Assembly: GCA_963789015.1 (NCBI GenBank)
Contig: CAWBIU010000002.1
Span: 434,001-498,000 of the forward strand
DNA: 64,000 nucleotides
Reading direction: 5' to 3'
From: JAOPZW01 sp963789015
GTDB taxonomy: Bacteria; Actinomycetota; Thermoleophilia; Solirubrobacterales; Solirubrobacteraceae
Position 1 is the first letter of the stretch, and the number at the start of each line of letters is the position of its first letter. Positions 41,253-50,434 of the stretch are shown in pieces. Both the position numbers and the translations under genes were made by a program. The notes beneath the pieces were generated by a model. The model saw only the letters and a program-made list of their open reading frames with translations. It made no database searches and was not told the origin of the DNA.

Positions 41253-42047
41253 GTGCCCCACGTCGTCTCGGCCGACGGCACGCGCATCGGATACGACCGC
41301 ACGGGCGAGGGCCCGGCGGTCGTGCTCGTCGACGGCGCGACGGGCTTTCGCGAGATCAGCCGGACGGGGGCTCGCATCGCCGAGCTGCTCGCCGGCGAGC
41401 ACACCGTCGTCACCTACGACCGCCGCGGCCGCGGCGAGAGCGGCGACACCGCGCCCTACGCGGTCGCGCGCGAGATCGAGGACATCGACGCGCTGATCGC
41501 CGAGGTCGGTGCGCCGGCCGGCGTCTACGGGATGTCCTCGGGCGCGATCCTCGCGCTCGACGCCGTCCAGGCGGGCTCGGCGGTCGACCGCCTCGCGCTC
41601 TACGAGCCGGCCTTCATCGTCGACGACTCGCGGCCGCCGCTGCCCGGGGACTACGTCGAGCGCCTCGACGCGCTCGTGGGCGCGGGCCGGCGCCGCGAGG
41701 CCGGCGAGCTGTTCCTCACCGCCGCGCTCGCCATCCCCGCCGAGATGGCCGCCCGGATGGCCGCCGACCCGTCCTTCGACGTCGTCGAGCGAATCGCCCA
41801 CACGCTCGCCTACGACGGGCGCGTCACCGGCACGACGATGAGCGGCGCGCCGCTGCCCGCCGGCCGCTGGAACGCCGTCTCGATCCCGGTCCTGGTCATG
41901 GACGGCGGCGCGAGCGAGTCGTTCATGCACACGGGCGCCGACGCGCTCGCCGCGCTGCTGCCGGATGCGCGCCGCGAGACGCTCGCGGGCCAGACCCACC
42001 AGGTCGACCCCGAGGTCCTCGCGCCGCTTCTCGCGGCGTTCTTCTAG
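41253..42047 (+). CDS. Alpha/beta hydrolase
   Basis: A 264-residue hydrolase. The nucleophile elbow GMSSGA holds the serine; VVTYDRRGRGESGD gives the strand-turn motif; a late VLVMDGGASESFM may carry the acid and GQTHQVDP the catalytic histidine. Substrate unknown. GTG start 7 nt after the desaturase stop. It converges with pcaC, sharing bases at the stop codons. Confidence 0.82.
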   Translation: MPHVVSADGTRIGYDRTGEGPAVVLVDGATGFREISRTGARIAELLAGEHTVVTYDRRGRGESGDTAPYAVAREIEDIDALIAEVGAPAGVYGMSSGAILALDAVQAGSAVDRLALYEPAFIVDDSRPPLPGDYVERLDALVGAGRRREAGELFLTAALAIPAEMAARMAADPSFDVVERIAHTLAYDGRVTGTTMSGAPLPAGRWNAVSIPVLVMDGGASESFMHTGADALAALLPDARRETLAGQTHQVDPEVLAPLLAAFF

Positions 42048-42451
42048 CTGCGCTCGCGCGGCTGGGCCTGCGGGATGTCCATCTCGGCAAGCGTGCGCTG
42101 GGCGATGGCGAACGCGGCGTTGGCCGCCGGCACGCCGGCGTAGACCGCGGTGTGGAGGATCACCTCGCCGATCTCCTCGGGCGTCAGGCCGTTGCCGATC
42201 GCCCCGCGCACGTGCATCGCGATCTCGTTCTCGGCGCGCAGCGACACGAGCGCGGTCAGGGTGACGACGCTGCGCATCCGGCGGTCGAGGCCCGGGCGCG
42301 TCCAGACGTCGCCCCACGCCGTGCGGGTGATGAAGTCCTGGAAGGCCTCGGTCAGGTCGGTGGTGTTGGCCACGGCACGGTCGACGTGGGCGTCGCCGAG
42401 CACCTCGCGGCGCGTGCGCATCCCCTCGGCACGGCGGTCGTCGTCGGTCAC
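42044..42451 (-). CDS. pcaC: 4-carboxymuconolactone decarboxylase
   Basis: A 135-residue CMD-family protein: EAFQDFITRTAWGDVWTRPGLDRRMRS and HVRGAIGNGLTPEEIGEVILHTAVYAGVPAANAAF. It decarboxylates 4-carboxymuconolactone to 3-oxoadipate enol-lactone. Last gene of the protocatechuate operon; its GTG start overlaps the pcaD stop by 4 nt. Confidence 0.92.
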   Translation of the reverse strand: MTDDDRRAEGMRTRREVLGDAHVDRAVANTTDLTEAFQDFITRTAWGDVWTRPGLDRRMRSVVTLTALVSLRAENEIAMHVRGAIGNGLTPEEIGEVILHTAVYAGVPAANAAFAIAQRTLAEMDIPQAQPRERS

Positions 42452-43218
42452 GGGCGGTCCTCCAGGTGGTCGAGCATGAGCGCGGTGACCTCGTCGTCGA
42501 CCTCGATGTTGGCCAGGTGGGCGGCGTCGACGACCTCCATCCGGCAGCCGGGGACGAGGGCGGCGATGCGCTCGGCGTGCACGGGCCGCGTCGCGGTGTC
42601 GTGCGCGCCGGCGATGACGAGCGCGGGCGCGCGCACGCCGGGCAGGCCGTCGCGCAGGTCCATCGCGCCGATCGCGTCGCAGCAGCCCGCGTAGCCCTCG
42701 GCCGGCGTCGCGCACAGCATCTCCCGCATCTCCGCGGCGCGGTCGGGGTGCGCCGCCACCCAGCCGTCGGTGAACCAGCGCCCGACGACGGCGTCGGCGA
42801 CGGCCTCGGCGCCGCCGGCGCGCACGCGCGCGGCGCGGTCGGGCCAGTCGTGGTCCTCGGCGAGCATCGCCGACGTGCAGCACGGGACGAGACGGCCGAC
42901 GCGCTCGGGCGCGTTGATCGCCAGCCACATCGCGACCATCCCGCCGAGCGAGACGCCGGCGACGTGCGCGCGCTCGATGCCGAGGCGGTCGAGCAGCGCG
43001 ACGGCGTCGGCGCCGAGGTCGTCGAGCGAGTAGGGGCCGGCGGGCACGGGAGAGCCGCCGTGGCCGCGGTGGTCGTAGCGGATCACGCGGAAGCGCTCGG
43101 CGAGCGCCGGGATCTGCGGGTCCCACATCGCGGTCGTGGTCCCGAGCGAGTTGGCGAGCAGCAGCGGCGGCGCCCCGCCGGGCCCGTCGATCCGGTGGTG
43201 GACCTCGACGGGGCTCAC
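42448..43218 (-). CDS. pcaD: 3-oxoadipate enol-lactonase
   Basis: A 256-residue alpha/beta hydrolase with nucleophile motif GVSLGGMVAMW, YDHRGHGGSPVP, and late AGAHDTATRP and DAAHLANIE carrying the acid and histidine. Position between pcaB and pcaC identifies it as PcaD, which opens the enol-lactone to 3-oxoadipate. GTG start, 4-nt overlap with pcaB. In many actinobacteria pcaD is fused to pcaC; here they are separate. Confidence 0.9.
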   Translation of the reverse strand: MSPVEVHHRIDGPGGAPPLLLANSLGTTTAMWDPQIPALAERFRVIRYDHRGHGGSPVPAGPYSLDDLGADAVALLDRLGIERAHVAGVSLGGMVAMWLAINAPERVGRLVPCCTSAMLAEDHDWPDRAARVRAGGAEAVADAVVGRWFTDGWVAAHPDRAAEMREMLCATPAEGYAGCCDAIGAMDLRDGLPGVRAPALVIAGAHDTATRPVHAERIAALVPGCRMEVVDAAHLANIEVDDEVTALMLDHLEDRP

Positions 43219-44565
43219 CCTGCGTCCTCCTGCCGTTCGCGATGGGCGCGCAGCGCGCGGTCGACGAGCGGGCCGGTCGCGCCGAGGTACTCCGCCGGGT
43301 CGAGCAGCCTGCGGATCTCGTCCGCGCTCAGGTGCTCGGCCACCTCGGGCCGCTCGGCCAGCGCCTCGTGCAGCGGCGGTCCGCCGCCCGAGGCCGCCAC
43401 GGCGGCGGAGTGGACGAGGTCGTGGGCGGCCTGGCGGCCGAGCTCGCCCGCCAGCGCGCCGCTGACGCGCTCGGCGAGCAGTGCGCCGCCGGTCAGGTCG
43501 AGGTTCGCGCGCATTCGCGCGGCGTCGACCTCGAGGTGCTCCAGACAGTCGCGCAGCCACGCCGCCGCCGAGCCCGTCGCCGTGAGCAGGTCGCCGAACG
43601 GGCGCCACTCGGCATGCCACGGGCCCGCCGCGCGCTCGTGCTCGTGGCCCATCGCGCCGAGCAGCGCGGCGACGAGGCCGGGCGTGCGCATCGCGCAGGC
43701 GCGCGCCGAGATCGCCGCCACCGGGTTGCGCTTGTGGGGGAGGGTCGACGAGCCGCCGCGCCCGGGGGCGCCCTCGCGGACCTCGCCGACCTCGGTCTGG
43801 GCGAGCAGGACGACGTCGCCCGAGACCTTGGAGATCGCCCCGGCGGCGGCGCCGAGCGCGCCCGCCAGCTCGGCCGGACGGCGTGCGCGTCGTGTGCCAG
43901 GGCAGCACGGGCTCGGCCAGATCGAGCTCGCCGGCCAGGCGCGCGAGCACGTCCAGGCCCGCGTCGCCGAGCGCGGCCAGCGTGCCCGCGGCGCCCCCGA
44001 GCTGGACCTCCAGGCGGCGCTCGCGGACCTCGCGCAGGCGGTCGGCGGCCTCGTCGAGTCCGCACATCCAGCCGGCCGCCTTGAGGCCGAAGGTGATCGG
44101 CAGCGCCTGCTGCAGGAGCGTGCGCCCGGCCATCGGCGTGTCGCGGTGCTGCTCGGCGAGCGCGGCGGCCGCGGCGGCGGCGCCGGCGAGGTCGTCGAGC
44201 AGCGGCCCGAGCGCCCGGCGGGCGACGAGCATGGCCGCCGAGTCGAGCACGTCCTGGCTCGTCGCGCCGCGGTGGACATGACGGGCCGCCGACTCCGGGA
44301 CCGCCTCGCCGAGCGCGCGCACGAGCGGGACGACCGGGTTGCCGCTCGCGGCGGCGGCGGCGCCGAGCGCGGCGACGTCGAAGCGCCCGGCGTCGCAGGC
44401 GGCCGCGATCGCCTCGGCGTCGGCGGCGGGGACGAGGCCCGCGGCGGCCTCGGCGCGCGCGAGGGCGGCCTCGAAGTCGAGCATCGCCTGCAGCCAGGCG
44501 CGGTCGGAGACCGCCGCGGCGACCGCGCCGCGGGCGAGGACGCCGTCGAACAGCCCGCCGGCCAT
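43215..44565 (-). pseudogene. pcaB: 3-carboxy-cis,cis-muconate cycloisomerase, frameshifted as read
   Basis: The fumarase/aspartase-family protein is split over two frames. The first half, from ATG 44565, reads MAGGLFDGVLARGAV through HRGATSQDVLDSAAM to LPWHTTRTP. The second half continues in another frame from PAELAGALGAAAGA through GSSTLPHKRNPVA to the stop at 43215. One extra base in the CGGCCGGA stretch (about 43872-43878) explains the break; removing it restores a normal protein of about 450 residues. The signature GSSTLPHKRNPV is intact. Either a sequencing error or a recent mutation. Confidence 0.85.
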
Positions 44566-44569
44566 CGGC

Positions 44570-45124
44570 TCAGACGGCGAAGAAGACGGTCTCATCGGCG
44601 CCCTGCAGGCGCACGTCGAACGCGTACCCGTCGTCGGACGGGCGCGCGATCAGCGTCGCGCGGGCGTCGGGGTCAAGCAAGCCGAGCACCGGGTCGGCGT
44701 CGTTGGCCTCCGCCTCGTCGGCGAAGTACACGCGCGTGACGACGCGGTTGAGCAGCCCGCGGGCGAACAGCGACAGGTCGACGTGCGGCGCCTGGGTGGT
44801 CCCGTCCGGCCCGGGGACGGCCCCGGGCTTGAGCGTGAGGATCCCGAAGCGGCCCTCATCGTCGGTCGGGCAGCGGCCGAAGCCGCGGAAGCCGCCGGCG
44901 GCGCCGCGCAAGTCGTCGGGGTGGTCGAAGCGCCCGTCGGGCCCGGCCTGCCAGGTCTCGACGAGCGCGTCGGGCACCGGCTCGCCGTCGCCGTCGGTGA
45001 CCAGGCCGCGGATCCAGATCGCGCCCGGCGTGCCCTCCTCGACGACGAACGGCCCGTCGGGCCACGGCAGGCCGATGGCGAAGAACGGCCCGACGGTCTG
45101 CGACGGCGTGATCCCGCGCGCCAT
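44570..45124 (-). CDS. pcaG: Protocatechuate 3,4-dioxygenase alpha subunit
   Basis: A 184-residue intradiol dioxygenase subunit: ITPSQTVGPFFAIGLPW at the start, GLVTDGDGEPVPDALVETWQ, and QAPHVDLSLFARGLLNRVVTRVYF. It lacks the full set of iron ligands, as usual for PcaG. The ATG shares one base with the pcaH stop codon. Forms the ring-cleaving enzyme with PcaH. Confidence 0.93.
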   Translation of the reverse strand: MARGITPSQTVGPFFAIGLPWPDGPFVVEEGTPGAIWIRGLVTDGDGEPVPDALVETWQAGPDGRFDHPDDLRGAAGGFRGFGRCPTDDEGRFGILTLKPGAVPGPDGTTQAPHVDLSLFARGLLNRVVTRVYFADEAEANDADPVLGLLDPDARATLIARPSDDGYAFDVRLQGADETVFFAV

Positions 45125-45867
45125 CAGTGGTCCTCGTCGGGCGGCGTGCTCTCGCGGCCGCTCAGGACGATGTCGAAGTGGTAGGCGAGCGCCCACTCGG
45201 GCACCGTGCTCGACAGGTCGAAGCTCGAGATCATCCGCTCGCGGGCGCGCTCGTCGCGGACGGCGTTGTAGATCGGGTCCTGCGAGAACAGCGGATCGCC
45301 GGGGAAGTACATCTGGGTGACGAGCCGCTGGACGAAGGCCTGCCCGAACAGCGAGAAGTGGATGTGGGCCGAGCGCCAGGCGTTGTCGTGGTTGCGCCAC
45401 GGGTAGGCGCCGGGCTTGATCGTCACGAAGCGGTAGTTGCCCTGCGCGTCGGTCAGCGTGCGCCCGGCGCCGTGGAAGTTCGGGTCCAGCGGCGCGGGAT
45501 GGCGGTCGCCGTCGTGCTGGTAGCGCCCGGCCGCGTTGGCCTGCCAGATCTCGACCAGCGTGTCGGGGAGCGGGCGCCCGTCCCCGTCGAGCACGCGCCC
45601 GTGGACGATGATCCGCTCGCCGAGCGGCTCGCCCCCGGCCTGGCGCGTGAGGTCGTGGTCGAGCTCGCCGATGCGCTCGGCACCGAACACGGGCCCGGTG
45701 ACCTCGGTCAGCGTGTGGGGGAGGATGGTCAGCGGCCGCTTCGGCGCCCGCACCACGGTCGAGCGGTAGTCGGGCCACAGGAGCTGGGGGTGGACGCCGT
45801 CGACGTCGCGGCGGTAGCCGGTCACGGACGGCAGCGCGGCATCGGCGGGGCGGTCGGTCTCTGGCAA
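45124..45867 (-). CDS. pcaH: Protocatechuate 3,4-dioxygenase beta subunit
   Basis: A 247-residue catalytic subunit. The iron-binding tyrosines and histidines lie in the conserved block YRFVTIKPGAYPW and SAHIHFSLFG, and the family block HGRVLDGDGRPLPDTLVEIWQANAAGRY precedes it. It opens protocatechuate to 3-carboxy-cis,cis-muconate. The TTG at 45867 is chosen because GAGGAG lies 6 nt upstream; a GTG at 45888 overlapping the pobA stop is the alternative. Confidence 0.93.
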   Translation of the reverse strand: MPETDRPADAALPSVTGYRRDVDGVHPQLLWPDYRSTVVRAPKRPLTILPHTLTEVTGPVFGAERIGELDHDLTRQAGGEPLGERIIVHGRVLDGDGRPLPDTLVEIWQANAAGRYQHDGDRHPAPLDPNFHGAGRTLTDAQGNYRFVTIKPGAYPWRNHDNAWRSAHIHFSLFGQAFVQRLVTQMYFPGDPLFSQDPIYNAVRDERARERMISSFDLSSTVPEWALAYHFDIVLSGRESTPPDEDH

Positions 45868-45884
45868 CGCTCTCTCCTCGGGGG

Positions 45885-47057
45885 TCACATCGGCAGGCCG
45901 ACGTAGTTCTCGGCCAGCGAGGTCGACGCGGCGGTCGACGACGTCACGTACTCGAGCTCGGCGAGTTGCAGGCGGTGGCCGTAGCGATCGGCGGCGTCGT
46001 AGCGGTGGAGCATCGAGGTCATCCACCACGAGAACCGCTGCACCTGCCAGACGCGGCGCAGGCACGTCTCCGAGTAGTGCTCGAGCAGCTCGGTCGAACC
46101 GCTGCGGAAGAAGCTCGTCAGCGCCTGCGCGAGCGTGCGCACGTCGGCGACGGCGAGGTTCAGGCCCTTGGCGCCGGTGGCCGGGACGATGTGGGCGGCG
46201 TCGCCGGCCAGGAACAGGCGCCCGTACTGCATCGGCTCGACGAGCCAGCTGCGCAGCGCGGCGACGAGCTTCTCGATGACCGGCCCCTCGTTGAGCGTGA
46301 AGCCGTCGTCCGTCGCGGTGCGCGTGCGCAGCTCCTGCCAGACGCGCTCGTCGGGCCACGCGCCGAGGTCCTCGTCGGGCCTGACCTGCAGGTACAGGCG
46401 GCTGAGCTTCGGCGAGCGCAGGCTGCACAGGGCGAAGCCGTGCTCGTGGTTGGTGTAGATCAGCTCGTCCGAGGACGGCGTCGCCTCGGCGAGGATCCCG
46501 AGCCAGCCGAACGGATACGTGCGGTCGTACTCGGTCAGCACGCCGTCGGGGATCGCGTGGCGGGTGACGCCGTGGAAGCCGTCGCAGCCGGCGATCACGT
46601 CGCACTCGAGCGCCCCGGCGCCGCCGTCGTGCGTGAAGGCGATCGAGGGGGCGTCGGAGGTCAGGCCGTCCAGGCGCACGTCGGAGACCTCGAAGCGCAC
46701 GTCTCCGCCGTCGCGCAGGCGCGCCGCGATCAGGTCCTTGACGACCTCCTGCTGGCCGTAGATCGTGATCGCCCGCCCGCCGGTCAGCTCGCTGAGGTCG
46801 ATCCGGTGCCCCCGGCCGCCGAAGCGCAGCTCGACGCCGTGGTGGACGAGGCCCTCGCGGTCCAGGCGGTCGGCCAGGCCGGTGTCGCGCAGCAGGTCGA
46901 CGGTGCCGTGCTCGAGCACGCCGGCGCGCACGCGCTGCTCGACGTACGCGCGGCTGCGGCTCTCGAGCACGACCGAGTCGATGCCCTCGAGGTGCAGCAG
47001 ATGGGACAGCAGCAGGCCTGCCGGCCCCGCTCCGACGATCCCGACCTGTGTGCGCAT
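45885..47057 (-). CDS. pobA: 4-hydroxybenzoate 3-monooxygenase
   Basis: A 390-residue flavoprotein hydroxylase. GIVGAGPAGLLLSHLLHLEGID binds FAD, CDGFHGVTR is the DG motif, and GRLFLAGDAAHIVPATGAKGLNLAVADVR is the second FAD motif. RAGVLEHGTVDLLRD is characteristic of PobA. It makes protocatechuate, the substrate of PcaHG. GGAGGAGG precedes the ATG. First gene of pobA-pcaHGBDC. Confidence 0.94.
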   Translation of the reverse strand: MRTQVGIVGAGPAGLLLSHLLHLEGIDSVVLESRSRAYVEQRVRAGVLEHGTVDLLRDTGLADRLDREGLVHHGVELRFGGRGHRIDLSELTGGRAITIYGQQEVVKDLIAARLRDGGDVRFEVSDVRLDGLTSDAPSIAFTHDGGAGALECDVIAGCDGFHGVTRHAIPDGVLTEYDRTYPFGWLGILAEATPSSDELIYTNHEHGFALCSLRSPKLSRLYLQVRPDEDLGAWPDERVWQELRTRTATDDGFTLNEGPVIEKLVAALRSWLVEPMQYGRLFLAGDAAHIVPATGAKGLNLAVADVRTLAQALTSFFRSGSTELLEHYSETCLRRVWQVQRFSWWMTSMLHRYDAADRYGHRLQLAELEYVTSSTAASTSLAENYVGLPM

Positions 47058-47147
47058 CGACCTCCTCCGGGTGCTCCTTTCGCCTCCAAGTATCCCCGAG
47101 CGCCGGGGAACGAAGCCCTTCGGTGGCCAGCGGGTAGGCCCGGGGGA

Positions 47148-47996
47148 ATGCCTCTCAGCGCCTACGCAGACACGCCCGTGGTCATCCAGTGCGCGATCAC
47201 GGGCTCCGCCGATCCCGACCCGCAGCGCCGGCCGAACCTGCCGCTCACGACCGACGCGATCGCGGAGGAGGCGACGGCGGCGTGGCGGGCCGGCGCGGCC
47301 GTCATCCACCTCCACGCCCGCGAGGAGGACGGCACGCCGACGCAGGACCGCGAGGTCTTCGCCGCGCTCGTCGACGCGATCCGCGAGCGCGGCTGCGAGG
47401 CGATCCTCAACCTCTCGTGCGGCACCGCGGGCGGGCGCTCGGAGCGCGACGATCGCCTCGGGCCGCTCGAGCTCGGGCCCGAGATGGGCTCGCTTGACTG
47501 CGGCACGATCAACTTCGGCGACCGCATCTTCGAGGGCGACGTGCCCTTCCTGCGGCGCATGGCGCAGGCGTTCCGCGACCACGGCGTGGCGCCCGAGCTC
47601 GAGTGCTTCGACACCGGCCACGTCGGCCTGGCGCTGGCGCTGCGCGAGGAGGGGCTGCTCGACGATCCGCTGCGCGTCCAGTTCGTGCTCGGCGTCCCGG
47701 GCACCGGCGTGCCGGCGTCCTTCGAGCAGGTCGAGCACATGCGCAGGCTGCTGCCGCCCCGCGCGGTGTGGTCCGTGTGCGCGATCGGTCGCGACCAGCT
47801 GCCGATGAACGCCTACTGCCTGATCGCCGGCGGGCACGTGCGCACGGGCCTGGAGGACAACCTCTACTTCGAGCGCGGCGTGCGCGCGACGAACTCGGAG
47901 CTCGTCGCGCGGGTCGTGCGCCTGGCCGGCGAGCTCGGGAGGCCGTTCGCGAGCGTCGAGCAGGCGCGCGAGATCCTCGCGCTGGCGCCCCGTTAG
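47148..47996 (+). CDS. Beta-keto acid cleavage enzyme (BKACE, DUF849)
   Basis: A 282-residue TIM-barrel enzyme: VVIQCAITGSADPDPQRRPNLPLT near the start, AAVIHLHAREEDGTPTQD with the metal-binding histidines, NLSCGTAGG, LECFDTGHVG and GGHVRTGLEDNLYF. BKACEs combine a beta-keto acid with acetyl-CoA to give acetoacetate and a new acyl-CoA. It is divergent from the pob/pca operon, so 3-oxoadipate is a likely substrate. The ATG at 47148 is preceded by GGGGGA and by TAGGCC 7 nt upstream. Confidence 0.9.
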   Translation: MPLSAYADTPVVIQCAITGSADPDPQRRPNLPLTTDAIAEEATAAWRAGAAVIHLHAREEDGTPTQDREVFAALVDAIRERGCEAILNLSCGTAGGRSERDDRLGPLELGPEMGSLDCGTINFGDRIFEGDVPFLRRMAQAFRDHGVAPELECFDTGHVGLALALREEGLLDDPLRVQFVLGVPGTGVPASFEQVEHMRRLLPPRAVWSVCAIGRDQLPMNAYCLIAGGHVRTGLEDNLYFERGVRATNSELVARVVRLAGELGRPFASVEQAREILALAPR

Positions 47997-49591
47997 CGGT
48001 CGACGCGCGTCTCGGCCGGCGCCGGGACGTGGGCGCCGTTGACGTCGTCGCGCGCGTCGGCGAGCAGGGCGTCGGCCCCGAGCGGGATGCGCGCGCGCAG
48101 GCGCGTGCCGCCGCCGGGCGGGCTGTCGACCGCGAGCGTCCCGTCGAGCGCCGAGAGGCGGTCCTCGAGGCCGCGCAGGCCCGTGCCGCCGCCGACCCGC
48201 GCACCGCCGACGCCGTCGTCGGCCACCGACACGTGGACGGCGTCGCGCGAGCGGGTGATCTCGACCCGCGCGCCGGTCGCTCCCGCGTACTTGACGATGT
48301 TCGTCAGTCCCTCCGCGACGACGAAGTACGCCGCCGCCTCGATCGGCGGGGCGAGGCGCTCCTCGATGCCGATCTCGGCGGTCACGTCGAGTGGCACGCG
48401 GCTGGCCAGGGCCTCGATGGCCGGGCCCAGGCCGCGGTCGGTGAGGATCGCGGGGTGGATGCCGCGCGCGAGCTCGCGCAGCTCGCTGAGGGCGACGGCG
48501 AGCTTGGCAGCCAGCTCGTCGACGAGCGGCTCGGTCTCGTTCCCGCGCACGCGCGCCTTGAGCAGGCGCAGGTCGAGCGCGAGGCTCACGAGCTGCTGCT
48601 GCGCGCCGTCGTGGAGGTCGCGCTCGAGGCGCCGGCGCGCGGCGTCGGCGGCCTCGACGATGCGCACGCGCGACACGCGCAGCTCCTCGACGCGCGCGCG
48701 CAGGTCCGCCTTCAGGCGCTCGTTGTCGAGCGCCAGCGCGGCCGCCGCGGCGGCCGCCTGGACGAGCTCCGGGCCCGTCTCCAGCGCCGCGTCGTGGACG
48801 ATCGCCGCGACGCGCCGCCCGTCGCGCTCGACCGCCGTCCAGGCGCGCCCGGAGCCGCGGTCGGGCAGCACGACGGGTCGCCCGGCCTCGTCGACGAACG
48901 TCTCGCGGTCGGGGAGCCAGTAGGCGATCGACAGCGTCCGGTCCCCGAGGCTCTCGGCGAGCATCTCGCGGACCGGCCCGGCGGCGGCGCGGCGCGAGCT
49001 GAGCATCGTCTCGCACAGGCGGCGCAGCGCCCGGCCGAGCGTCTCGAGCACGGCGACGGCGAGGATCGCCGCGGGCAGCGCGAGCACGAGCATGACCAGG
49101 CCGGTGATCACGTTGAGGCGCGCCGGGCCGACGAACGTGACCTCGCCGCTGCCGGCGATCCCGATGACCCCCAGGACGACCAGCGCCACGCCGAGCAACA
49201 GCGGTGCCAGGCCGGCCACGAGGCCGACGATCCCGATCGGGAGCTTGAGCGCGAGCAACCCGAACATGCGCCAGTTGGCGGGGTCGCTGAGGATCGTCAG
49301 CGCCCGGCGCCACGGCGTGCCGGTCGTGGGCGCGCGGCGCGGCATCGGCGCGATGTGCGCGTCGAGCAGGCGGTTGGCGGCGCGGCGGTCGACGTCGGCC
49401 AGTCGCCGCCCGGCGGCGAGCGCGGCGAGCACGAGCGGCAGCCCGATCCACAGCGCGCTGAGCGCGGCGCCGACCAGCAGCACGAGCACGACACCGAGGC
49501 CGAGCACGCCGAGCGGGATCGACAGGACGAGGATGGCCAGCGCGCGCAGCGCGCGGCGGACGCGGGCGCCGAGGTCGAGCGAGGCGGTCAC
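47993..49591 (-). CDS. Membrane sensor histidine kinase (NarL-type partner family)
   Basis: A 532-residue kinase. The N-terminal part has several membrane segments (to about residue 170), a linker GAF-like region follows, then the HisKA_3 phospho-acceptor in RRRLERDLHDGAQQQLVSLALDLRLLK and the ATPase domain with VVAEGLTNIVKYAG and VSVADDGVGGARVGGGTGLRGLEDRL. A NarL-type response regulator would be expected but none is next to it. It overlaps the upstream DUF4097-type gene by GTGA, so the two are co-expressed. Confidence 0.9.
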   Translation of the reverse strand: MTASLDLGARVRRALRALAILVLSIPLGVLGLGVVLVLLVGAALSALWIGLPLVLAALAAGRRLADVDRRAANRLLDAHIAPMPRRAPTTGTPWRRALTILSDPANWRMFGLLALKLPIGIVGLVAGLAPLLLGVALVVLGVIGIAGSGEVTFVGPARLNVITGLVMLVLALPAAILAVAVLETLGRALRRLCETMLSSRRAAAGPVREMLAESLGDRTLSIAYWLPDRETFVDEAGRPVVLPDRGSGRAWTAVERDGRRVAAIVHDAALETGPELVQAAAAAAALALDNERLKADLRARVEELRVSRVRIVEAADAARRRLERDLHDGAQQQLVSLALDLRLLKARVRGNETEPLVDELAAKLAVALSELRELARGIHPAILTDRGLGPAIEALASRVPLDVTAEIGIEERLAPPIEAAAYFVVAEGLTNIVKYAGATGARVEITRSRDAVHVSVADDGVGGARVGGGTGLRGLEDRLSALDGTLAVDSPPGGGTRLRARIPLGADALLADARDDVNGAHVPAPAETRVDR

Positions 49592-50331
49592 CGGCGGCTC
49601 TCCACGGCGACGTCGCCGGTGCTGCTGATGGCCTGGATCTGGAACGGCGCGTCGGAGACCTGCGTGATGCCCGCGACGCGCCGGCTCCCGCCGCTCGTGT
49701 CGGCGTCGACCTGGTAGCGCCCGGGCGGCACGGTGGCGCGGACGTCGCCGCTGCCCGAGCGAAGCTCGAGCCGGTCGGGCGCGCACGACGCCGACGCGCG
49801 CACGTCTCCCGCACGCGCGCGCGCGAGGAGCGCGAACCCGCAGTAGCCGCCGACGTTGATGTTGCCGCCCCCGGTGTCGATCTGCGCGGGGCCGCGGAAC
49901 GCCGTGAAGCGCACGTCGCCGGTGGTCGTGCGCACGGTCACCGGGAGGTTGTCCGGGACCCTGACGCGATAGCTGGCGTGGCAGGTGGCGAGCACGCTGC
50001 GCGGGCAGCGCGAGCGCAGCTTGAGGACGCCGCGGACCACGTCGCGCCCGGCCGCGGGGCGGCGGCCGAAGGTGTAGGACTCGGTGTGGCTCACATCGAC
50101 CCCGCGCCCATCGCCGCCGCCGACGATGTCCGCACTCGCGCCCTGCAGGTCGAGCGTGATGCCGTTGAGCGCGCCGCGAACGGAGTAGGTCGAGACGACG
50201 CGCTCGCCGGAGGCCAGCCACCAGACGCCGAGGACGATCGCTGCGCCCACGATCAGGGACGCCGAGCCGGCGACCAGCCACCCCCAGGTGGACGGGCGCC
50301 GGCGACCGGTCACGGGGTCCACTCGGGTCAC
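49588..50331 (-). CDS. Membrane-anchored DUF4097-type beta-strand protein
   Basis: A 247-residue protein with one N-terminal membrane helix (GWLVAGSASLIVGAAIVLGVWW) and an extracytoplasmic repetitive beta part: LDLQGASADIVGG, VTVRTTTGDVRFTAFRG, IDTGGGNINVGG, LELRSGSGDVRATVP, IQAISSTGDVAVES. These GDV-type repeats define DUF4097-like adhesin domains. It may modulate the histidine kinase downstream. GTG start at 50331. Confidence 0.8.
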   Translation of the reverse strand: MTRVDPVTGRRRPSTWGWLVAGSASLIVGAAIVLGVWWLASGERVVSTYSVRGALNGITLDLQGASADIVGGGDGRGVDVSHTESYTFGRRPAAGRDVVRGVLKLRSRCPRSVLATCHASYRVRVPDNLPVTVRTTTGDVRFTAFRGPAQIDTGGGNINVGGYCGFALLARARAGDVRASASCAPDRLELRSGSGDVRATVPPGRYQVDADTSGGSRRVAGITQVSDAPFQIQAISSTGDVAVESRR

Positions 50332-50434
50332 CCGCGGAGCGTATCCGGACGGCCCGGCGGCCTCGACCGGCGCGCTCGCGCTCTTAGGGAGTCTTGATGA
50401 GACGCTGAGGTGGCTCTCAGGGGCGGGTGGTCCC

